Below are positions 25,464-33,626 of a DNA stretch of 64,000 nt, one piece after another. The stretch is from the NCBI RefSeq assembly GCF_035621495.1, contig NZ_CP141821.1:1268760-1332759 (forward strand), given 5' to 3'. Numbering within the stretch: position 1 is the first letter of the stretch; every line of letters starts with the position of its first letter. Origin of the DNA: Thermococcus sp. SY098 (GTDB lineage Archaea; Methanobacteriota_B; Thermococci; Thermococcales; Thermococcaceae). The notes under the pieces were generated by a model. That model did no database searches. It saw nothing but the letters and a program-made list of their open reading frames with translations, and was not told where the DNA came from. A program made the position numbers and the translations under genes.

Positions 25464-25546
25464 ACATTTCAAATTCTCCCCAAATCCTTATAAAGCCTTT
25501 GTTTAATAGCCTTATTTGGTGCCTAATGGCGTAAACGGTGATAAGA

Positions 25547-26089
25547 ATGCTTACTTTGGCATTATATAATTCATATGACCCAAAAAAAGTTCATGAAGCC
25601 CACTTAAGGGCAATCGCAAGGGCTGCTCCTATTTGTTATGCATTCGATTTCCACTTGGCTCTAATTGGATTCCCATTTAATGAGAAACCTCTCGATTTGG
25701 CAGAGAAAATATCTGAAAACACAACAATTGGAGAAGGCGGGAAATACCTCCTCGAACTTGCCAAGAAAAACAAGTTCCATCTGTTGGAATTTCCAAAGAG
25801 GGGATTTCCACCCCAGTTTGGAACCATAATAGCAACAACCAGAAAGCCTGATGAACATAAGGAAATAAGTGCCATAGAAGTCGCTAAAAGGGCTTTGAAG
25901 GGAGAAAGCTTTATGTTGATTGTTGGCTTGGGAAGACATGGCCTTCCAGAGGAAATCTTTAAGTTAGCTGAGTACCACTTGGACATAACGGATGGCAAAA
26001 GGATAAGCTTAGAAACATGTACCGCTATAGGATCAATACCAACTAAGATTAGAACTTTAATGGAGGCACTAAAATGGAAGAAAAGATAA
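25547..26089 (+). CDS. DUF531 family SPOUT-like protein
   Basis: A 180-residue archaeal protein starting MLTLALYNSYDPKKVHEAHL, the DUF531 N terminus. The C-terminal half has the knotted SPOUT-methyltransferase look: FMLIVGLGRHGLPEE, YHLDITDGKRISLETCTAIG. It probably binds S-adenosylmethionine and modifies RNA, though the substrate is unknown. GGTGAT lies four bases before the ATG. Its 3' end overlaps the signal peptidase gene by 16 bases. Confidence 0.82.
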   Translation: MLTLALYNSYDPKKVHEAHLRAIARAAPICYAFDFHLALIGFPFNEKPLDLAEKISENTTIGEGGKYLLELAKKNKFHLLEFPKRGFPPQFGTIIATTRKPDEHKEISAIEVAKRALKGESFMLIVGLGRHGLPEEIFKLAEYHLDITDGKRISLETCTAIGSIPTKIRTLMEALKWKKR

Positions 26090-26547
26090 AAAGCTGGAAA
26101 AATGACCTTGTGTTCATTGTAATCTCCCTAATTGTCGTATTTGCAATACACAACGGGTTAAAAATAGCCCTGCACACCGATTCCCCCCTCGTCATTGTTG
26201 TAAGCGGTTCAATGGAGCCTGTGTTTTATAGAGGTGATGTCGTGCTCCTCAAAGGTGTCAAGCCAGAGGACATAAAAATAGGCGATGTGGTTGTCTACAA
26301 AAGACCATACACCAAATATCCGATAATTCACAGAGTTAGGGAAATTGAGAAAATTGTTTTAAACGGAAAGGAAGAGCTCTGCTTTGTAACATGGGGAGAC
26401 AACAATCCTGCACCTGATCCATATCCCTATGATGGGGAAATCCTACCGTGTGTTCCCCAGGAAGCTGTTGAGGCAAAAGCATTGCTTGTCTTTCCGAAAA
26501 TTGGCTTAATTCCACTGGAAATAAGGGAAAGACTCGGCTTAACCTGA
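26074..26547 (+). CDS. Signal peptidase I (archaeal/ER type)
   Basis: A 157-residue membrane serine protease that removes signal peptides of secreted proteins. One N-terminal membrane helix (LVFIVISLIVVFAIHNGL) is followed by the catalytic Ser in VVSGSMEPVFYRGD and the His that replaces bacterial Lys in YPIIHRVREI. The box GDNNPAPDP is also conserved. The gene overlaps the preceding DUF531 gene by 16 bases. Immediately after its stop a box C/D RNA candidate begins. Confidence 0.93.
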   Translation: MEEKIKSWKNDLVFIVISLIVVFAIHNGLKIALHTDSPLVIVVSGSMEPVFYRGDVVLLKGVKPEDIKIGDVVVYKRPYTKYPIIHRVREIEKIVLNGKEELCFVTWGDNNPAPDPYPYDGEILPCVPQEAVEAKALLVFPKIGLIPLEIRERLGLT

Positions 26548-26603
26548 GGGATGATGTAAGGGTAGGTAGCTGAGCTGTGATGATCTAATCGGCCCCTGAC
26601 CCC
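26548..26603 (+). ncRNA. Box C/D small guide RNA candidate (plus strand)
   Basis: The boxes are ordered and spaced exactly as in archaeal dual-guide C/D RNAs: C (ATGATGT, 26551-26557), a 12-base guide, D' (CTGA, 26570-26573), a 3-base spacer, C' (GTGATGA, 26577-26583), a 12-base guide (26584-26595) and D (CTGA, 26596-26599). GGG before C and CCC after D can form the terminal stem. It starts directly behind the signal peptidase stop codon and is probably processed from that transcript. By the D+5 rule both guides would direct 2'-O-methylation of a C. The target RNA was not determined. Confidence 0.75.
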
Positions 26604-26740
26604 ACGAAAGACAAGAAGGCGTGTGAAGCCTCCCGAAGTGAGATGAGAATTCCCTTTCAAAGGGCAGTTCAGAAGTGTACGCCATAGTTTTAAGTTCAAG
26701 TTGGAAGAGAAAAACTTTGATCAAGCTTTGCTTGTGCAAA
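26604..26740. other. Structured intergenic tract with hairpins between two C/D RNA candidates
   Basis: This ~140-bp stretch has no convincing gene but several inverted repeats: GGCGT (about 26624) with ACGCC (about 26680), CCCTTT with AAAGGG (around 26653-26666), and a perfect 10-bp stem CAAGCTTTGC/GCAAAGCTTG with a TTGT loop (26722-26745) that runs into the minus-strand RNA candidate. It could be part of a longer structured RNA, an H/ACA-like RNA or a transposon end remnant. I could not decide between these. Confidence 0.4.
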
Positions 26741-26742
26741 GC

Positions 26743-26800
26743 TTGCTCAGTGGTGACCGCTTTCATCACCCTTCAGGAGGGCTTAGGCATCATCATTGCA
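26743..26800 (-). ncRNA. Box C/D small guide RNA candidate (minus strand)
   Basis: Read on the minus strand: C (ATGATGA, 26796-26790), a 13-base guide, D' (CTGA, 26776-26773), a 3-base spacer, C' (GTGATGA, 26769-26763), a 12-base guide (26762-26751) and D (CTGA, 26750-26747). All four boxes match the archaeal consensus. TGC before C and GCA after D can pair as a short terminal stem. A TATA-like ATTAAAAAGG on the minus strand around 26823-26833 is suitably placed. It is convergent with the plus-strand C/D RNA 150 bases away. Targets were not determined. Confidence 0.72.
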
Positions 26801-26844
26801 CACCTTTTTAAGCTCTAACTCCTTTTTAATCTTTGGTGGATATC

Positions 26845-27594
26845 ATGAGGTTTATCCCGCTGATCATTGCCCGTCCTGAAGTTCAGATGGCAATTGACGA
26901 AGCAATCTTAAAAGCGAGAATTGAGGGCAAAGTCGAAGACACAGTTAGATTGTATGTCTTCAAGCCAAGCTCGATAACCATTGGAAGGTTTCAAAGTATT
27001 GAACATGACGTCAACTTGAGGAAATGCCAAGAGCTCAACATCCCAGTTGTGAGAAGGATAACAGGTGGAGGAAGTGTTTTCCATGACGCCTACGGGGAGA
27101 TAACTTACAGCGTTGTTCTCGGAGAAGAGTTCCATCCGGATTTAAAGGATATACACAAAAGCTACCGCCTGATTGCTTTCCCCTTAGTTGAAGCTTTGAA
27201 AGAACTTGATATCAGGGCTGAATTCTCTGGACTAAATGACATCATAGCAAATGGAAAGAAGATCAGCGGTTCCGCTCAAACGAGAAGAAAGGGGATAATT
27301 CTACAGCATGGAACCTTCATGTATGCAACAAGGCTTGATATATTGGCATCTGTGCTGAAGGTCTCAAAGAAAAAGCTCGCCGATAAAGGGGTGAAGAGCA
27401 TCTGGGAGAGGGTTACAACACTTGAGAGAGAAGGGATAAAGCTCAGCAGAAACGATGCATATGAACTGTTGAGAGAGAAGTTTTTCGAAGAGTTTTCACT
27501 TGAAGAAGGCGAGCTTACAGATTACGAGCTTGAACTGGCTGAAAAGCTCATTGAAAAGCGTTATGGAAGAGACGAGTGGAACTTTATGAAATAA
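26845..27594 (+). CDS. lplA: Lipoate-protein ligase A family protein
   Basis: A 249-residue biotin/lipoate ligase-fold protein. The lipoate-binding signature is VVRRITGGGSVFHDAYGEI, and the catalytic Lys is in NDIIANGKKISGSAQTRRKG. It should activate lipoate or octanoate and transfer it to a carrier lysine (for example GcvH, not encoded here). ATG 26845 follows GGTGGAT. A radical-SAM gene begins 13 bases downstream, so the pair may form a unit for lipoyl-group supply. Confidence 0.9.
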   Translation: MRFIPLIIARPEVQMAIDEAILKARIEGKVEDTVRLYVFKPSSITIGRFQSIEHDVNLRKCQELNIPVVRRITGGGSVFHDAYGEITYSVVLGEEFHPDLKDIHKSYRLIAFPLVEALKELDIRAEFSGLNDIIANGKKISGSAQTRRKGIILQHGTFMYATRLDILASVLKVSKKKLADKGVKSIWERVTTLEREGIKLSRNDAYELLREKFFEEFSLEEGELTDYELELAEKLIEKRYGRDEWNFMK

Positions 27595-27607
27595 AGAGGT
27601 ATGCTGT

Positions 27608-28435
27608 ATGAAAAAGCTTAAAATTTATATTCCCGGCATTAAATTTCCCTCAATTTCACTCACCGGAAACTATTGCTCATTGAACTGTGCTCACTGCGGA
27701 AAACATTACTTGGAGGGAATGCTGAAGGTTACCCGCTCATCTTTAGTTGAATACTGCAAAAGCCTTGAAAGGGAAGGCTATGTGGGCTGTCTTCTCAGCG
27801 GAGGACTTGACAATCGGTTAAAAGTTCCGCTTGACAAGTTTGCTGAAGAAATAAAAGCCATTAGGAGAGAAACTAAGCTGAAGCTCAATGCTCACGTTGG
27901 TTTCATTGATGAAAAAGATTTAGGGTGGATTAAATACGTTGATGCAGTGTCTCTAGATTTCGTCGGTGCTGATGAAGTAATAAAAAGGGTATACAAAATT
28001 GACAAAACTGTCAAAGATTATCTCAAAATTTTAGACATCTTAACAGAAAACGGCGTTAGAGTTGCACCGCATATAACCATCGGGCTCGACTTCGGAAAAA
28101 TTTGGTGGGAGTATAAAGCAATAGACATGCTCGTTGAGTATCCAATAGATGTCCTCGTTTTGGACGTGCTGATTCCAACAAAGGGAAGCGAAATGGAAAA
28201 TGTTGAAAAACCAAGCGTTAAGGAAAGCTTAGAAATCGTCAGATACGCAAGAGAAAGGTTTGACGGAGAGCTGAGCATTGGATGCATGCGCCCTCTTGGG
28301 AAATGGCGCTTAGAATTTGACAGAGGTGCAATTTTGGCTGGCGTGGATAGGATAACGAATCCCCCGAGAAAAGTTATTGAATGGGCAAAAACCGTAAGAA
28401 AAGTCGAGATAATCTACGAATGCTGTGTGATGTAG
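27608..28435 (+). CDS. Radical SAM protein, biotin-synthase homologue (LipS2-like candidate)
   Basis: A 275-residue radical-SAM enzyme. The cluster motif CxxxCxxC is present as YCSLNCAHCGKH (about residues 20-31), followed by a GGLDN-like SAM-binding glycine motif (CLLSGGLDNR). It matches the archaeal group of uncharacterised biotin-synthase homologues (COG1856). In Thermococcus a two-protein lipoyl synthase (LipS1/LipS2) from such families has been described; the adjacency to lplA suggests this is one of those subunits, but the partner is not in the window. Extra cysteines (IGCMRPLG, YECCVM) could bind an auxiliary cluster. The two-subunit role is inferred. Confidence 0.82.
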   Translation: MKKLKIYIPGIKFPSISLTGNYCSLNCAHCGKHYLEGMLKVTRSSLVEYCKSLEREGYVGCLLSGGLDNRLKVPLDKFAEEIKAIRRETKLKLNAHVGFIDEKDLGWIKYVDAVSLDFVGADEVIKRVYKIDKTVKDYLKILDILTENGVRVAPHITIGLDFGKIWWEYKAIDMLVEYPIDVLVLDVLIPTKGSEMENVEKPSVKESLEIVRYARERFDGELSIGCMRPLGKWRLEFDRGAILAGVDRITNPPRKVIEWAKTVRKVEIIYECCVM

Positions 28436-28446
28436 GAGGTGGAAGA

Positions 28447-29079
28447 ATGCCATATCTAATCATCGAGCACCTTGAGGAGATAAGCGAGTGGCTCTGGCTT
28501 GAATACAAGCACGTAAGCGAGTGGTGGAAGGACAAGCTGATTTTCACAAATGTTAGAGAAGATGAAAGGGAAAAGCTCGCAAAATTGGGAAGTGTTCTAA
28601 CGGAGAGCGTCACAAAGTTTCCCTTTGAGAGGTCAAAGATAATAGTCCTTGACCTGCAGGCTGAGGAAGAGCTCAAGCCCGAAGATATAGAGGAGGATAC
28701 AATAATCGTTGTCGGAGGAATTTTAGGAGATGCAGTGCCGAGGGGAAGGACAAAGGAGTTCATAACTTCGAAGATGGAAGGTGTAAAAGTCAGGCACATC
28801 GGAAAGCCGCAGTACTCTATAGACGGTGCAGCGATAGTTGCAAAGCTGATTGCTGACGGCAAACGCTTGGAGGAAATAGAGTACGAAGAAAATCCGACGA
28901 TAAAGCTCGACGATTTCAGTGAAATCACTCTGCATTACGCTGTTCCAAAGCTGAATGGAAAGCTTTTGCTCACACCGGGGTTGATAGAGCTGCAGAAGAA
29001 GGAACTTGGATATTTTGAGGAAGAAGAAATTAGCGATGAAGAGCTTGAGGAGTTCTTTAAAGGGAAGAGAGAGCTTTAA
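28447..29079 (+). CDS. SFM1-like (DUF431) SPOUT methyltransferase
   Basis: A 210-residue protein beginning MPYLIIEHLEEISEWLWLEY, the N-terminal signature of the SFM1/DUF431 SPOUT family. A SAM-binding knot region is suggested by TIIVVGGILGDAVPRGRTKE and QYSIDGAAIVAKLI. The yeast member methylates an arginine of ribosomal protein uS3; the archaeal substrate is unknown. ATG 28447 has GGAGGTGGAAG before it, so the longer reading is rejected. It is 11 bases after the radical-SAM gene. Confidence 0.85.
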   Translation: MPYLIIEHLEEISEWLWLEYKHVSEWWKDKLIFTNVREDEREKLAKLGSVLTESVTKFPFERSKIIVLDLQAEEELKPEDIEEDTIIVVGGILGDAVPRGRTKEFITSKMEGVKVRHIGKPQYSIDGAAIVAKLIADGKRLEEIEYEENPTIKLDDFSEITLHYAVPKLNGKLLLTPGLIELQKKELGYFEEEEISDEELEEFFKGKREL

Positions 29080-29369
29080 GATTTCTTCCACTTCTCACTA
29101 ATCTTCTCTATCTCTCCCCTAACCCGCCCCCTGTCAGTTTTATCAACAACCAAGAAGATTTCCTGAACACTGCCGTCACTCTTCGCCAAAAGCTTTAATC
29201 CCGTCAGCGTTTCTCTGACAACCTTGATCTCAAAACCTCGAGAATCACTGGCATAAATCCTCCCCGGAATTACTTTCTTAACTCCCTCTACCTCCGCAAT
29301 CTCTTCAAGAGCTGGCAGAATTCCTTTAAGGAGATGATGCTCAAGCTTTACCTTGGATTTTCTTTTCAT
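29076..29369 (-). CDS. DUF2103 family small protein
   Basis: A 97-residue basic protein starting MKRKSKVKLEHHLLKGILP and containing GVKKVIPGRIYASDSRGFE, consistent with DUF2103 (archaeal predicted metal-binding proteins). Function unknown. ATG 29369 has a GGTGGGG ribosome site. It overlaps the stop of the SFM1-like gene by four bases and is transcribed towards it. Confidence 0.75.
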   Translation of the reverse strand: MKRKSKVKLEHHLLKGILPALEEIAEVEGVKKVIPGRIYASDSRGFEIKVVRETLTGLKLLAKSDGSVQEIFLVVDKTDRGRVRGEIEKISEKWKKS

Positions 29370-29465
29370 TTTCCCCACCTTCGGGTAGTAAATATAATTC
29401 AAATTGATTTGAAACCAGCGACACTTTTATAAATTATAAAGCGAACTCATCTTATGGTGGTCTAA

Positions 29466-30743
29466 ATGTTCCGAAAAGAGCATGTGTTTACAGCATTAAT
29501 AATGTTTCTGCTCACAATATCTGCATTTTCCAGTGTAAGTGCCTTCGGTAATGAGAACATAGTGCTCCAGATAGACTCCAGACCAAGTAATGCAACCATT
29601 ATCATTGAGGGCATTAACAAAACGTTTAAAACTCCAGCATTAATTGAGCTGCCTGCAAAAAACTGGATTATAAGAATTTCCAGCGGCAACTATACCGTTC
29701 TATACAATTTAGTTCCACCCGAGAATGAAAGGTTTGTTAAAATAGCTGTTTACTTTGGAAGGATAGATTTGGCAGTGAAAGGTCCTTTTAAGAATATAAC
29801 CGTAGAATACGGCTTCAATTCAACTGTACCGACAAAGGAAGACGAGTATGTACCCCCAATTGCCGCTCCCTTCTGGGATGAGGAAGTGTGCGGCGGAATA
29901 ATAATGTTCGGACCAAAGAATCCTCCAATGGTCATCTACAAATACGACGATAAAGATCCTTACTACCAGCTCTTCCTCAACAGTACGCCTTCAGTCGAGG
30001 AATATAGAGGAAGAAAAGGCTGCAAAATGATGGAAATGATATTCTACTTCGACAATGATAGCGCAATGGCAAGGGGCTTCCCCTACCGCAAGGCAAGCTT
30101 CATAGTCTCCCACTCCCTTCTCTCCATAGATAGTCAACCTGAAAATGCCACTGTCTACATCTTCGACTTTCACCGGTTTGGAGAATGGTTTACTCCTTTT
30201 GATGTTTTAGTTCCTGTGGTAATGGAACCACAGCGAAATGTTAGCATAGTCCACTATGACTTTGAACTCGGAAATCTCACTACCACAGTAATCCCCTATA
30301 TCCCAGAACTCCATGCCTACAAGGTTTCCATGGGTCACAATGGCTATCCCTTCCTTGAGGGATGGCTGGAGCTAAAACCCAACCAGAGCTACAGCATAAG
30401 GGTAAACTTCAATATTCTCAGGTCCGCCTTAACCGTGAATGGGGAGGAAGTAAAGGTACAAGTTCCAAAAACAAAGAAAATCAACTATTATCTTCCAAAC
30501 ACTACCCTGCTGATTATCAATTCCACCATTGCATTGGACGTGTATATTGACGGAAGCTACGTTGGGAGAACACCATTTAAAGATGAAGTCCCCAGCGGAG
30601 AGCACGACATCCTTCTGAAATTTGGAAGCTATGTGGTATATCACAAGAAACTTGATATCGGCTATGGAGGACGGTTCAGGCTCACTGTAATTCCAGTTAA
30701 ATTGCTAAAAATCCTCAATGTTCCCAAGATAAGAAGCGTGTAA
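29466..30743 (+). CDS. Secreted protein with PEGA-like repeats
   Basis: A 425-residue exported protein: a signal peptide (VFTALIMFLLTISAFSSVSA) with GGTGGT before the ATG, then three or more PEGA-type modules. Visible module starts are IDSRPSNATIIIEGINKTF, LSIDSQPENATVYIFDF and IINSTIALDVYIDGSYVGRT followed by PSGEHDILLKFG. These beta-sandwich modules are typical of archaeal surface proteins. Many Asn-x-Ser/Thr sites suggest N-glycosylation. No C-terminal anchor is seen, so it is probably released or held by partners. Confidence 0.8.
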   Translation: MFRKEHVFTALIMFLLTISAFSSVSAFGNENIVLQIDSRPSNATIIIEGINKTFKTPALIELPAKNWIIRISSGNYTVLYNLVPPENERFVKIAVYFGRIDLAVKGPFKNITVEYGFNSTVPTKEDEYVPPIAAPFWDEEVCGGIIMFGPKNPPMVIYKYDDKDPYYQLFLNSTPSVEEYRGRKGCKMMEMIFYFDNDSAMARGFPYRKASFIVSHSLLSIDSQPENATVYIFDFHRFGEWFTPFDVLVPVVMEPQRNVSIVHYDFELGNLTTTVIPYIPELHAYKVSMGHNGYPFLEGWLELKPNQSYSIRVNFNILRSALTVNGEEVKVQVPKTKKINYYLPNTTLLIINSTIALDVYIDGSYVGRTPFKDEVPSGEHDILLKFGSYVVYHKKLDIGYGGRFRLTVIPVKLLKILNVPKIRSV

Positions 30744-30770
30744 ATCCTTAGCTCAATCTTTTAATTTATT

Positions 30771-32480
30771 TTAAGCCCTCTTCTTAACTTTCACGGCAAC
30801 TCCACGCTTAGCTTTAACCATCTCTTCCCCGCTTAGGAGGGCTTTTCCAACGGCAACAACCTGTTCATCTCTCACAACGGCAACCAAATCCTCCGGTCTT
30901 ATTTTGCTATCGGCATCATTCACACCCACAGCAAATACGTCTCCCCTCAAATCGAAGTCAATCCTAACGTAATAGCTCTTTGTTGCCTCATAAATGCGCT
31001 GCATTCCGTAAGGAGTTACGCTTATCACACCATCTTGGAAAGTTCCGGTTTGCTTGCCATCAACAAAAATCCTCAGCATCCTTGAGCCCTTAATTCTGGC
31101 ATCATCTGGGAGAACAGCATGCCCAGCTCCAATACCGAAGTAGAAGTCAAAGATTTTCCTGATGTTCTCATAGAAGCGATAAGTTCTGTCCTCTTTTCCA
31201 GCCTTTAAATCTAAGCCGAGTTCTTCAAGGGTTTTCTTCAAAGCAGCTATGCTTTCTCTTGACGTTGTGCCATTTTTAACGGGGACAAAGATTATTTCCT
31301 TTCCGCTCATTTCGCTTGCTCTTTTTGCAATTTCAACATAAGCCTCATCAAGGTGGGCAACTATTGGGATATCTGGATACTTCTCAAGGGTTTTCGCTAA
31401 AAGCTCTGCTGCCGAACTTATCTCCTCCTCACTCCAGTGCCCAGTTACAACTATGTCGTACTTAGCCAGCCACTCCCACTCCCTTGGAACAACACCAAAA
31501 GGAGATGTTAAGATGAGCTCGTGAGCCTTATAAATCCCAGAGCCCAAAGCTTCCTGCAGAGCTTTTCTGTAGAGGATGTGGCTCCTTGATCTCGAATAAG
31601 GCTTTTTAGCCGAGCATGGAAACAAAAGCAGAAGCTCGGCTTTTGGTGGAACAAACCTTTCTATTACTCTCTGGTGCCACCTTTTAACTTCGGATCTGTT
31701 TTGGGAAGCATCACTGATGAAATAGACAGTATCTTTCTGAATTGGCGTGTACTTTTCAAGATAGTCGCCATGCTCCTTATCAGCTATCCTCAAGATTCCC
31801 GCATGGCTCTGGGTGTAGAAGAAGTTCTCAACTAAATACCTCAGCTTGCCCTCTTCAAGGGCTTTTCTCACGAGGGAGACAACTTTTTCAGCAAACTCCA
31901 GAGAGTTCCCTCCCTCATCCCAGAGAAGAGGTGAATACATGGTGAAAGCTTTTTTGTGAAAATCATACAGCTTTAGAGAGCGAGTATCAAATGCATCAAC
32001 GCCAAGATAAACGGCCAAAGGATAAAAGAAAGGCTCCAGATCGGTGATTATCATTAAATTGGGGTCTTTTTCCCTAATCATCCTCAAGGTCTGCACAAAC
32101 CTGCGGTAGTCTTTAACCAAGACCTTTGAATTGCCAAGATAGAGGGCGTCAAAGCTGTTGTTAGATAGAATTTTATCCAAAAACCTCTCAAGTCTTCCAA
32201 CATCTCTAATCGCTGGGAGATAAAAAGCGTTGAAGTTTGAGTAGTCAACTCCAATTAGTCGAGAAAACGCTTTTTCCACAATTTCGCTCGGCGTGTAGAA
32301 GCTTATCGGTATGGAAGGGGCCAAATTAAAATCATACTCAGAAAAATCCTTTGGATAGAAGTAGGAATTGAAGGGAGATAGGGTAAAGTCTACATTCACC
32401 AAAGCGGGTGTTCTAAAAGATTTATCCTTTAACCTAACTAACCCCAGTCTTCCAGGGCCTTCGTGTTTGAGTATCTCCAT
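30771..32480 (-). CDS. arcS: Archaeosine synthase (ArcS/TgtA2)
   Basis: A 569-residue tRNA-modification enzyme that converts preQ0 at position 15 of archaeal tRNA towards archaeosine. It has a TGT-like N-terminal half without the catalytic TGT residues, then the ArcS-specific segment LLFPCSAKKPYSRSRSH, and a C-terminal PUA domain (residues ~490-569) for tRNA binding. In Thermococcales ArcS works with a radical-SAM partner (RaSEA), which is not in this window. It lies four bases downstream of the coiled-coil gene on the same strand. Confidence 0.93.
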   Translation of the reverse strand: MEILKHEGPGRLGLVRLKDKSFRTPALVNVDFTLSPFNSYFYPKDFSEYDFNLAPSIPISFYTPSEIVEKAFSRLIGVDYSNFNAFYLPAIRDVGRLERFLDKILSNNSFDALYLGNSKVLVKDYRRFVQTLRMIREKDPNLMIITDLEPFFYPLAVYLGVDAFDTRSLKLYDFHKKAFTMYSPLLWDEGGNSLEFAEKVVSLVRKALEEGKLRYLVENFFYTQSHAGILRIADKEHGDYLEKYTPIQKDTVYFISDASQNRSEVKRWHQRVIERFVPPKAELLLLFPCSAKKPYSRSRSHILYRKALQEALGSGIYKAHELILTSPFGVVPREWEWLAKYDIVVTGHWSEEEISSAAELLAKTLEKYPDIPIVAHLDEAYVEIAKRASEMSGKEIIFVPVKNGTTSRESIAALKKTLEELGLDLKAGKEDRTYRFYENIRKIFDFYFGIGAGHAVLPDDARIKGSRMLRIFVDGKQTGTFQDGVISVTPYGMQRIYEATKSYYVRIDFDLRGDVFAVGVNDADSKIRPEDLVAVVRDEQVVAVGKALLSGEEMVKAKRGVAVKVKKRA

Positions 32481-32483
32481 GAA

Positions 32484-33425
32484 TCACACCAAGTTGTATC
32501 TCTGCAACAGCAGAATTTCATCAAGCGTAAGCTTCTCACCGCGCTTGAACTTCTCCAATGCTTCAACGGCTTTTTCAAATGTTGCGTCCCTCTTTGCCCT
32601 CATCCTTGCAACGAGTTTGTAAGCAATTAACTCCTTGTGCTTTTCATCATATTCCATTATCTTCCTCTCAATCTCACGGAGCTGTCTCCTTACTTCCCTA
32701 ATCTTCTCCCTAAGCTCAACGACTTTCTGGTGATATTCATCGGCCTCCTTCTTTATCTCGTCTGCCTGCTGGTATGCTTTGATCATCTGCTCATGGAACT
32801 GCTGGCTCTGGTTTGCGAGCTTTTGGATTTCCAAACTTATAGCTCTTCTTGCCTTCTTCAAACTTTCAACTTTTTTCCTGGTTTCTTGGAGCTTCTGATG
32901 GAATCTTTCAGCCTGCTGGATTATCTCAAGCTCCGTCGCCAAAACCTGAATCTGATCAACAATCTGCTTCTCTCTCTCGGGAGTTATGTTGGGATTGGTC
33001 TGCAACTCCCATTCAAGCTTGTCAATTCTCTCCTCAATCTTTTCTTTAGGCATCCTAAGCCTTCTCAGCTGATTATATTCATCTCTCTTGGTTCTATATT
33101 CAAGGATCTCTTGATAGAGAAGGTCAAGCTTTGCATTGATGTCTTCCCTATTCTTTTTGAGCTCCTGTATTTGTTTATTCACCTCATCTCTTTTCTGCTT
33201 ATATTCTCTTGCTTTTTGTCTGAGTTGCTTAACCTCATTGTTCTTCTCATCTCTCTTCTGTATCCAGATATTCAACTCCTTCTGAAGCTCCTCAAGCTTA
33301 GCTTGAATTTCTCCTTTCTCCTTTTCAAGAGCTTCAATCTCTGCTTTTATCCTCTTAATTTCTTCTGGGTCTACTTTTACTTGCATGGTATCTTCCCCTT
33401 CCCCAATTTTAGAATAGTTACTCAT
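32484..33425 (-). CDS. Long coiled-coil protein (COG1340 type)
   Basis: About 313 residues, almost wholly coiled coil: heptad-patterned Glu/Lys-rich helices run from residue ~20 to ~290 with a few breaks (such as TNPNITPEREKQ). There is no membrane helix. It matches the archaeal conserved coiled-coil family COG1340, whose function is unknown. ATG 33425 is preceded by GGGTGAGAG; a second ATG 39 bases downstream (starting MQVKVDPEE) also has a GGGGAAG. It probably shares a transcript with arcS. Confidence 0.82.
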   Translation of the reverse strand: MSNYSKIGEGEDTMQVKVDPEEIKRIKAEIEALEKEKGEIQAKLEELQKELNIWIQKRDEKNNEVKQLRQKAREYKQKRDEVNKQIQELKKNREDINAKLDLLYQEILEYRTKRDEYNQLRRLRMPKEKIEERIDKLEWELQTNPNITPEREKQIVDQIQVLATELEIIQQAERFHQKLQETRKKVESLKKARRAISLEIQKLANQSQQFHEQMIKAYQQADEIKKEADEYHQKVVELREKIREVRRQLREIERKIMEYDEKHKELIAYKLVARMRAKRDATFEKAVEALEKFKRGEKLTLDEILLLQRYNLV

Positions 33426-33626
33426 TCTCTCACCCTTATTTAAGCCTCGCTATGTGAAAAAGTAAGAAGTAAATAAAAACTTTTTGGCTCTAAATAAGGA
33501 GCTCATAAATTTGAGTTAATTCAAAACTGCCAGAGTAATGTTTGTTTTACATTATTTATTCTGAGCTTTCTATTGTCAAAAGATGGGCAGAAATAGTGTT
33601 CTAAAAAGTTAAAAACTCCAAAGAGA

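Noticed and set aside
26539-26769. 76-codon minus-strand ORF across the guide-RNA tract
   Set aside because: It spans both C/D RNA candidates in antisense, lacks a ribosome site and contains no recognisable domain.
32637-33443. 268-codon plus-strand Leu/Phe-rich ORF
   Set aside because: Antisense shadow of the coiled-coil gene, whose Glu/Lys-rich codons give Leu/Phe on the other strand.
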